A DNA stretch of 64,000 nucleotides from SB25 sp029560875 (GTDB taxonomy: Bacteria > Bacteroidota > Bacteroidia > Bacteroidales > Tenuifilaceae). Positions 58,193-64,000 of the stretch are shown one piece after another. The stretch covers positions 1 to 64,000 of the forward strand of contig DAOOPM010000016.1 in NCBI GenBank assembly GCA_035388225.1, read 5' to 3'. Made by a program: the position numbers and the translations under genes. Positions within the stretch are counted from its first letter, which is position 1, and each line of letters opens with the position of its first letter. The notes beneath the pieces are model-generated. The model was not told the DNA's origin. It saw only the letters and a list, made by a program, of their open reading frames with translations, and searched no databases.

Positions 58193-61030
58193 TCATTTCA
58201 TATGCTTCCTTAAATACTCCGAGGTATAGCCACAGTTTGCTTTGATTACCTGCTCGGGAGTTCCAGTACAAACAATTTTACCGCCTGCACCACCGCCCTC
58301 GGGGCCTAAGTCGATAATATAATCGGCAACCTTTATTACATCGAGGTTGTGCTCAATTACAATCACCGTATTCCCTTTTTCGACAAGCTTATTGAGCACA
58401 TCGAGAAGAACACGCACATCCTCAAAGTGAAGTCCTGTTGTAGGTTCATCCAGAATATAAAGGGTTTTACCGGTATCGCGCTTGGCCAGCTCTGTTGATA
58501 GTTTTACACGCTGCGCCTCACCTCCAGATAATGTTGTTGACGCCTGCCCAAGTGTAATATAACCGAGCCCAACATCCTGCAAGGTTTTTACTTTCTGGAA
58601 GATTTGAGGGATACTCTCGAAGAATTCTACGGCCTGATTAATGGTCATATCCAGCACCTCGCTGATATTCTTCCCCTTATACTTAACCTCCAATGTTTCG
58701 CGGTTGTAGCGGCGACCATAGCAATCGGGACACTTCACGTAAACATCGGGCAGAAAATTCATTTCGATAGTTTGTAATCCAGCGCCCTTACAGGTTTCGC
58801 ATCGTCCACCCTTTACGTTGAAAGAGAATCGTCCAGCCTTGTAACCACGAATCTTGGCATCGGGAGTTAACTCGAATAATTTCCGAATATCGGTAAATAC
58901 GCCAGTATAGGTTGCAGGATTGGAGCGAGGAGTGCGTCCAATGGGCGATTGGTCAACCTCAACAACCTTGTCGATATTTTCGATACCCTCAATTTTATCA
59001 AAATCGAGTGGTTGCTTATAGGAATTGTATACATAACGGCTTAACAAAGGCTGTAGCGTTTCGTTTATTAGTGTTGATTTTCCGCTACCCGACACACCTG
59101 TAACGCAAATCATCATTCCCAATGGGAACTCAGCATCTACATTCTTAAGATTGTTGCCCTTTGCACCTATCAGTTTTAAAAATTTCCCGTTTCCTTTTCT
59201 TCGTTCCTTTGGCACCTCAATGGATAAAGCTCCGTTCAGATATTTGGCCGTTAAAGTATCGGTCTTCATCAACTCATCTGGAGTACCTTTTGCAACAACC
59301 TTTCCGCCGTGTCGGCCAGCCTTTGGGCCTATATCTACTACATAATCGGCAGCAAGAATCATCTCCTCATCATGCTCAACCACAATTACCGAGTTACCTG
59401 TATCGCGAAGTTTTTTGAGCGAATCAATCAACTTGATATTATCGCGCTGATGTAGCCCTATGCTGGGTTCATCGAGAATATAGAGTACGTTTACCAGTTT
59501 GGAGCCAATTTGCGTAGCAAGACGGATACGCTGACTCTCTCCTCCCGAAAGAGTTACAGAACCTCGACTTAACGACAGATAACTCAAGCCAACATCGAGC
59601 AAGAACCGAACACGCTCACGAATCTCCTTTAAAATCTCGGTTGCAATGGCACGCTTGCGCCTATCCATTCTATCATCAAGCTCTTGTAGCCACTCCCAAA
59701 GATTCTCAATATCCATAGCCGATACATCGGCAATGCTCTTGCCATCAATCCTGAACCAAAGCGATTCATCACGAAGCCTTGAGCCCTTACAATGTGGACA
59801 GGTAACCTGACGGATAAACTGGTTAGCCCACTTCTCCCCTTTCCCTGTGAGTTCTTCGTTGGTTTGGTGGTTCTGTATAAAACTAACCACGCCCTCGAAG
59901 CTCAAAAAGTAACTCGATGTTAACCCAAGGTTCGGGTGCTTCAACTTGAATTGCTCCTCGGAACCATTCAGAATTACATTCAACGCTTCCTCGGGTATCG
60001 ATTCAATTGGGTCGTTAATGGAAAACTCGTATTTCGATGCAATGGCCTCAATCTGCCAGAATATCAATGAACTTTTATATGGTCCAAGCGGTTGAATTCC
60101 ACCTTTTTTAATACTTAACTTTGGGTCTGGAATAATCTTTTCGATATCCACCTCGGTTACGTAACCCAAACCATTACAATGATTACAAGCCCCTTTCGGT
60201 GAGTTGAAAGAGAAAGAGTATGGTTCAGGTTCATCGTAGGAAATTCCGGTGGTTGGACACATCAGGTTCCGACTGTAGTAGCGCGATTGACCACTTTCCA
60301 TATCGAGCACCATTATGATACCCTTTCCAAGTGACATTGCGGTATTTACCGACTGCGAAACCCGCTTTCTATCGGACTCATCCACAACAATTTTATCAAC
60401 AACCAACTCAATATGATGAGTTTTGTAACGGTCGACTTTCATTGCAGGGCGCATCTCGGTTATCTCGCCGTTTATTCTTGCATACAAATAACCTTTGCGA
60501 CGTAACTGTTCAAATAGTTCCTTATAATGACCTTTGCGCCCCCTAACAACTGGCGCAAGAATACCTGTTTTCTTACCTTTAAAATTCTCAACAATAAGAT
60601 TGATGATTTGGTCGTCGGTATAGCGCACCATCTCCTCGCCAGTATTGTGTGAGTAAGCAGTTGATGCCCTTGCATAAAGCAAACGGAGAAAATCGTAAAT
60701 CTCGGTTGTTGTGCCAACTGTAGAACGAGGATTATGGCTGGTGGTTTTCTGCTCAATGGAAATCACAGGGCTTAAACCCGATATCTTATCCACATCGGGA
60801 CGCTCCAACGAACCAAGGAACTGACGGGCGTAAGCCGACATTGTTTCGATATACCTACGCTGACCCTCAGCGTAAATGGTATCGAAGGCAAGCGATGATT
60901 TACCGCTGCCGCTAAGACCTGTTATCACCGTAAGTTTATTTCGTGGAATTGTTATATCAAGGTTCTTTAGGTTGTGCACCCTCGCACCTTCCACCACAAT
61001 TTCCTCGGCTTCGCCTTTTAGAATTTCCAT
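58193..61030 (-). CDS. uvrA: Excinuclease ABC subunit A
   Basis: 945 aa, full-length UvrA. Two ABC ATPase units each have a Walker A (GLSGSGKSSLAFDT near residue 34; GVSGSGKSTLINET in the second half), a signature (LSGGESQRIRLA; LSGGEAQRVKLS) and Walker B (ILDEPSIGLHQRD; ILDEPTTGLHFED). Zinc-finger pairs are visible: CNHCNGLG region, CPHCKGSR, and CETCKGAG...CPDCYGRR. It recognises bulky DNA lesions with UvrB in nucleotide excision repair. It starts 50 bp after the slt-type gene on the same strand; a short GTTCGTTGCTCGTTGTTCG direct repeat lies in that gap. No SOS-box-like element was recognised. Confidence 0.97.
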   Translation of the reverse strand: MEILKGEAEEIVVEGARVHNLKNLDITIPRNKLTVITGLSGSGKSSLAFDTIYAEGQRRYIETMSAYARQFLGSLERPDVDKISGLSPVISIEQKTTSHNPRSTVGTTTEIYDFLRLLYARASTAYSHNTGEEMVRYTDDQIINLIVENFKGKKTGILAPVVRGRKGHYKELFEQLRRKGYLYARINGEITEMRPAMKVDRYKTHHIELVVDKIVVDESDRKRVSQSVNTAMSLGKGIIMVLDMESGQSRYYSRNLMCPTTGISYDEPEPYSFSFNSPKGACNHCNGLGYVTEVDIEKIIPDPKLSIKKGGIQPLGPYKSSLIFWQIEAIASKYEFSINDPIESIPEEALNVILNGSEEQFKLKHPNLGLTSSYFLSFEGVVSFIQNHQTNEELTGKGEKWANQFIRQVTCPHCKGSRLRDESLWFRIDGKSIADVSAMDIENLWEWLQELDDRMDRRKRAIATEILKEIRERVRFLLDVGLSYLSLSRGSVTLSGGESQRIRLATQIGSKLVNVLYILDEPSIGLHQRDNIKLIDSLKKLRDTGNSVIVVEHDEEMILAADYVVDIGPKAGRHGGKVVAKGTPDELMKTDTLTAKYLNGALSIEVPKERRKGNGKFLKLIGAKGNNLKNVDAEFPLGMMICVTGVSGSGKSTLINETLQPLLSRYVYNSYKQPLDFDKIEGIENIDKVVEVDQSPIGRTPRSNPATYTGVFTDIRKLFELTPDAKIRGYKAGRFSFNVKGGRCETCKGAGLQTIEMNFLPDVYVKCPDCYGRRYNRETLEVKYKGKNISEVLDMTINQAVEFFESIPQIFQKVKTLQDVGLGYITLGQASTTLSGGEAQRVKLSTELAKRDTGKTLYILDEPTTGLHFEDVRVLLDVLNKLVEKGNTVIVIEHNLDVIKVADYIIDLGPEGGGAGGKIVCTGTPEQVIKANCGYTSEYLRKHMK

Positions 61031-61080
61031 TATATCAGTTGTTCGTTGCTCGTTGTTCGAAATAAAAATCGGACTATAAA

Positions 61081-62040
61081 TTAATAAGCAGTTTCTCTAA
61101 AACCTTTCTCGGGAATTTTTATTGAGTATGTTTTGCGTGATTTGTTTGTAAGATAATTCTCCCGTAACCAAGGATTCAACATCTTGATTAACTTATAGTT
61201 TGAGTCGAATTGTCGAGCAAACTGGGCAATACTGGTAATAGCGGTATCAACTTTTACCTCGGTAAATTGGTACGGTGGATACAAATCCCTTTTATCGAGG
61301 AAAAATCCGTAACGCTCAGGATTCTCGAATATCACCTTAATTGCCAAAATGCGAAAAACATAACGGCCTGTTTCTTCGCCCAAAACCATATCGTAGTATG
61401 AATCGTTCTCCTGTCTATCCATTTGCTTGCTAATCCCATTCGACCCAAAATTATATGATGCTGCCGCCATTGTCCAGTTTCCGTACTTCTGGAAACTCTT
61501 TAGTAAATACCTACAAGCCACCTCGGTAGATTTCTCAATATGGTATCGCTCATCAACCTCGCTGTTAACCTCTAAACCATAATCCTTTGCGGTTCCCTCC
61601 AGTATTTGCCAAAAACCCACAGCCTTAGAGGGTGATACTGCCTGCGATAAACCACTCTCCGCTACAGCCAAGTACTTAAAATCGTCAGGGATACCATTTT
61701 TCTTAAGAATAGGCTCAATAACAGAAAAAAAACGATTGGCCTTTTTCAACAATATCACCGTTTGCGAATGCCAGAAAGTGTTCACCTGTAGCTCCCTATC
61801 CAAACTCTCGCGAACATCAAAATACTTTAAGGGAACATCCTCGCCAGCAAAAGTTAATTTCTCGGGTATTGGTATTGGAATAATATACGAACTCTGAAAA
61901 ACTGTATCGGGAATTTGGATTTGCCTTCTGCACGAGCCTCCGTCGGTATTTTTAAACGATGAAAAAGCAAATACGCTTACCACAAGCATTAAAACGGCTG
62001 CAACTCCAACCACAACGCTAACCTTACCCTTTGCTGACAT
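61081..62040 (-). CDS. Lytic transglycosylase (SLT/MltD-like)
   Basis: 319 aa. One N-terminal TM helix (VVVGVAAVLMLVVSVFAF, about 8-26) anchors a periplasmic SLT domain. The catalytic Glu128 lies in LAVAESGLSQAVSPSKAVGFWQ split as AVAESGLS and SKAVGFWQ. Other conserved pieces are RYHIEKSTEVACRYLLK and GNWTMAAASYNFGSNGI. The C-terminus (QFDSNYKLIKMLNPWLRENY) lacks clear LysM repeats. The enzyme cleaves peptidoglycan glycan strands with 1,6-anhydro product formation. It precedes uvrA by 50 bp on the same strand; the functional link, if any, is not obvious. Confidence 0.9.
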   Translation of the reverse strand: MSAKGKVSVVVGVAAVLMLVVSVFAFSSFKNTDGGSCRRQIQIPDTVFQSSYIIPIPIPEKLTFAGEDVPLKYFDVRESLDRELQVNTFWHSQTVILLKKANRFFSVIEPILKKNGIPDDFKYLAVAESGLSQAVSPSKAVGFWQILEGTAKDYGLEVNSEVDERYHIEKSTEVACRYLLKSFQKYGNWTMAAASYNFGSNGISKQMDRQENDSYYDMVLGEETGRYVFRILAIKVIFENPERYGFFLDKRDLYPPYQFTEVKVDTAITSIAQFARQFDSNYKLIKMLNPWLRENYLTNKSRKTYSIKIPEKGFRETAY

Positions 62041-62339
62041 AGAAGATTTTTTTATTAAATAACAAATAGCGAAACCGATTAGTTTTATGAACCGACAAAT
62101 TTACTATATCCGTTTTATTTTGAAGAATGATTTTACTTATTTAATTGTTGATAGTGTATAACTTGCACATAGGTATTTATTTTGGCCTAACCAAACAGTT
62201 ATTGCTTCTAAATTATACATCCAACACTACCTAATCTTCCTAAACACATAAATCGAAATAGCAAAATCACACAAAAAGGATTACTGTAATCAGAAAAAAC
62301 CACCTAAACACAACCTAAAATATCTATATTTTCCAACAC
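62041..62339. other. Upstream part of a 397-bp intergenic region, nothing recognised
   Basis: AT-rich DNA between the divergent lytic transglycosylase and porin genes. It must hold the promoter of the former, but no clear -33/-7 pair or repeat was found here. Confidence 0.5.
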
Positions 62340-62404
62340 TTAACAATTTCTTAACATTAAATCAAAATCCTTAACGTCCACTTAACTTTAAAAAAATATT
62401 TTTG
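62340..62404 (+). promoter_or_regulatory. Pho-box-like TTAAC repeats and promoter of the porin gene
   Basis: TTAAC occurs at 62340, 62351, 62371 and 62382, in two pairs each with an 11-bp period. That spacing is typical of PhoB/PhoP-type direct repeats. The second pair ends 11 bp before a -7 box TATTTTTG (62397-62404) and so covers the -33 region, as in activator-dependent promoters. The ATG is at 62438. Confidence 0.55.
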
Positions 62405-62437
62405 CAACGATTTTTTAACCTCACATAAACCGGAATA

Positions 62438-63553
62438 ATGAGAAAGCATTTATCGTTAGCTATAACCCTAATAACACTAGGCTCCTTAAATGTATCGGGA
62501 CAAACTTTGGCGGACTCGATTTACCAACAAAACCAAAAAATTCTAAAAATTCTAGAAAGCAGTTCTGTTTCCACTCAAATATTCTTAGGATATAGATATT
62601 TTATGGAAGGTAACGACCATTTTAATGAATTTGCAGTAAAACGCGGCTATATTACTTTCCAAAAATCTCTCAACAACCACATCTCTGGTAGAATAACACC
62701 TGATTTGACCGTTGACCAGGAAGGCGACGGCGAAGGTGATTTAGAAATGCGGTTGAAATATTGTTATATGGAACTTAAAGATGATGGAAACTATTGGATA
62801 TTCTCAAACCCTAGAATCGTTGTTGGCGAGGTTTTTACTCCTTGGATTGATTTTGAGGAAAAGATAAACTCTTTCAGAGTGGTTGGCAGTCAATTTATGG
62901 ATAAAACAACAATTGTAAGTTCTGCCGATTTTGGCTTTACTACTACAGCATTACTTGGAGGAATGGTTAATAAAACCTATCAAAACCAAGTAAGTAAAGC
63001 TTACCCCGGGAAGTATGGTTCCTTGGCATTTGGTGTTTATAATGGAGGCGGCTACCATGCACTCGAAAAAAATAACAATAAAGTTCTTCAGTGGAGATTA
63101 TCTATTCGTCCATTACCCGAGGTTTTAACTGGACTCCAGTTAACATACACTGGCGCTCACGGTAAGGGCAATACGGACCTATATCCAACTTGGAATTTGA
63201 ATGCAGGAATTTTATCCTATGAACATAGATACTTTACCCTTACTGGTCAATACTTTAAGGGAATTGGAAATCACACTGGAGAATTTGCCGATATTAATGG
63301 AAAATCCTACGATGTTTCCGGCTATAGCACTTTTGCAGAGATTAAGTTTTTTAATAAAAAATTTAGTTTATTTGGTCGGTACGATTATATGAATACTGAC
63401 AAGGTGACTGATAAAGTAAAATCGATACAGCAGATTATTGGTATTTCTTATCATATTTATGGAAGAAACCAGATTGTTTTGGATTTTAATCGCAATACCA
63501 AGGCAGATAAAACTGTTGATGTAGTTGAATTAATGATAGAACTAGCTTTGTAA
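62438..63553 (+). CDS. Outer-membrane porin, OprO/OprP (phosphate-selective) type
   Basis: 371 aa. Signal peptide MRKHLSLAITLITLGSLNVS then GQ. The body has the features of Bacteroidota OprO/P-like porins: KRGYITFQKSLNNHISGRIT, DQEGDGEGDLEMRLKYCYM, VGEVFTPWIDFEEKINSFRV, SSADFGFTTTALLGG, SLAFGVYNGGGYHALEKNNN, WRLSIRPLPEVLTGLQLTYT, and a final strand KTVDVVELMIELAL. The founding family takes up phosphate or polyphosphate under phosphate limitation; the TTAAC repeats in its promoter fit that. No pst or phoU gene is in the window. It is single and ends at a strong terminator shared with fhs. Confidence 0.82.
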   Translation: MRKHLSLAITLITLGSLNVSGQTLADSIYQQNQKILKILESSSVSTQIFLGYRYFMEGNDHFNEFAVKRGYITFQKSLNNHISGRITPDLTVDQEGDGEGDLEMRLKYCYMELKDDGNYWIFSNPRIVVGEVFTPWIDFEEKINSFRVVGSQFMDKTTIVSSADFGFTTTALLGGMVNKTYQNQVSKAYPGKYGSLAFGVYNGGGYHALEKNNNKVLQWRLSIRPLPEVLTGLQLTYTGAHGKGNTDLYPTWNLNAGILSYEHRYFTLTGQYFKGIGNHTGEFADINGKSYDVSGYSTFAEIKFFNKKFSLFGRYDYMNTDKVTDKVKSIQQIIGISYHIYGRNQIVLDFNRNTKADKTVDVVELMIELAL

Positions 63554-63561
63554 CAATAAAA

Positions 63562-63596
63562 AATGCCTGACAGGCTTTGAAACCCTGTCAGGCATT
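63562..63596. terminator. Bidirectional intrinsic terminator, porin / fhs
   Basis: AATGCCTGACAGG ... CCTGTCAGGCATT forms a perfect 13-bp stem with a 9-nt loop between two convergent genes, with an A-rich flank on the left and a T-rich flank on the right. Confidence 0.95.
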
Positions 63597-63608
63597 AATT
63601 TTATTCCA

Positions 63609-64000
63609 TTAGAATAATCCGGTAATTACGCCATTATTATCCACATCAATTCTTTCGGCAGCGGGCTCATCGGGTAAGCCAGGCATACGCATAATTTGAC
63701 CCGTAATTGGAACTATAAATCCAGCCCCTGCAGCAATCTCAATTTCACGCACTGTAACCACAAAATCTTTCGGACGACCAAGTAAATCGGGATTATCCGA
63801 TAGTGATTTTTGAGTTTTTGCCATACAGATTGGGAGTTTATCTAAGCCTAGTTTGTAAACCTTCTGCAAATCGGTTTTAGCCTGAGCTGTAAAATCGATA
63901 GCTGCGGCTCCGTATAGTTTTTTTGCAATAGTCTCAATTTTTAACTCGGGAGTCCATTCCCATTCGTAAAGAGGGTTAATTTGGTTTGTGCAACTGGTTG
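63609..64000 (-). CDS. fhs: Formate--tetrahydrofolate ligase, C-terminal fragment
   Basis: The minus-strand frame enters from the right edge and stops at 63609, giving the last 129 or so residues. They match the conserved end of Fhs: LYGAAAIDFTAQAKTDLQKV, LPICMAKTQKSLSDNPDLLG, FVVTVREIEIAAGAGFIVPI and GQIMRMPGLPDEPAAERIDV. The enzyme makes 10-formyl-THF from formate, THF and ATP in one-carbon metabolism. The start lies outside the window; the leftmost TTG-started version of this frame is not the real start. Confidence 0.95.
   Translation of the reverse strand, partial: TSCTNQINPLYEWEWTPELKIETIAKKLYGAAAIDFTAQAKTDLQKVYKLGLDKLPICMAKTQKSLSDNPDLLGRPKDFVVTVREIEIAAGAGFIVPITGQIMRMPGLPDEPAAERIDVDNNGVITGLF

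Overview
The window is a low-GC chromosomal segment of a Bacteroidota bacterium, most likely an anaerobic fermenter of the order Bacteroidales. The evidence is type IX secretion (T9SS) C-terminal sorting domains on giant surface proteins, many PorT-like outer-membrane barrels, lipoproteins and LamG/FG-GAP/PKD adhesins, promoters with a TAnnTTTG -7 box, mostly weak Shine-Dalgarno sequences, and a 2-oxoacid:ferredoxin oxidoreductase (korAB) with hexameric gdhA and an fhs fragment. No rRNA, tRNA, CRISPR array, phage or transposase was seen.

Layout. (1) 1-14544, minus strand: one seven-gene operon with gaps of 1-22 bp. It encodes an NTT/MFS-type carrier with HEAT repeats, a HAMP-SpoIIE phosphatase, a tripartite TIR-like protein, an nSTAND1 NTPase with transmembrane, coiled-coil and WD40 parts (frame broken at a G8 tract), an outer-membrane barrel, a beta-propeller-like lipoprotein and a large Ig-like (Big_12-type) surface protein that leaves the window. 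(2) 14828-22794: housekeeping and envelope genes (YhhQ-type queuosine precursor transporter, barrel, fabD, OsmC, AsmA) plus small unknowns. (3) 22991-49524: a caspase-like protein with a propeller-SpoIIE protein (minus strand), a 7TM-AraC regulator, and two giant paralogous LamG/FG-GAP/T9SS proteins, the second followed by three envelope genes. (4) 49586-64000: gdhA, a PEP/pyruvate-binding protein, korAB, gamma-carbonic anhydrase, slt-uvrA, an OprO/OprP-like porin and the end of fhs.

Two results stand out. First, the earlier giant surface gene is interrupted by a 794-bp element (32020-32813) with the anatomy of an integron gene cassette. It sits at a G^AT triplet, has complementary 9-nt boxes GTTATGGCA and TGCCATAAC, ends in an attC-like imperfect hairpin, and carries two small co-directional ORFs. 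Removing exactly 794 bp rebuilds one 2190-aa reading frame. Second, a 40-bp dyad (TTTRTCRAT ... ATTGATAAA) lies at the same distance from the -7 box and start codon in front of three transcription units: the caspase/SpoIIE pair and both giant surface genes. The 7TM-AraC gene in the middle is the natural candidate regulator. Together these genes look like an undescribed regulon joining a caspase-like protease, a sensor phosphatase and surface adhesins.

The TIR-STAND-SpoIIE-carrier operon is a second, parallel signalling module that again pairs an 'apoptosis-type' protein with a SpoIIE phosphatase and cell-surface proteins. Functions in these two systems are inferred from domain content; no search could be run.
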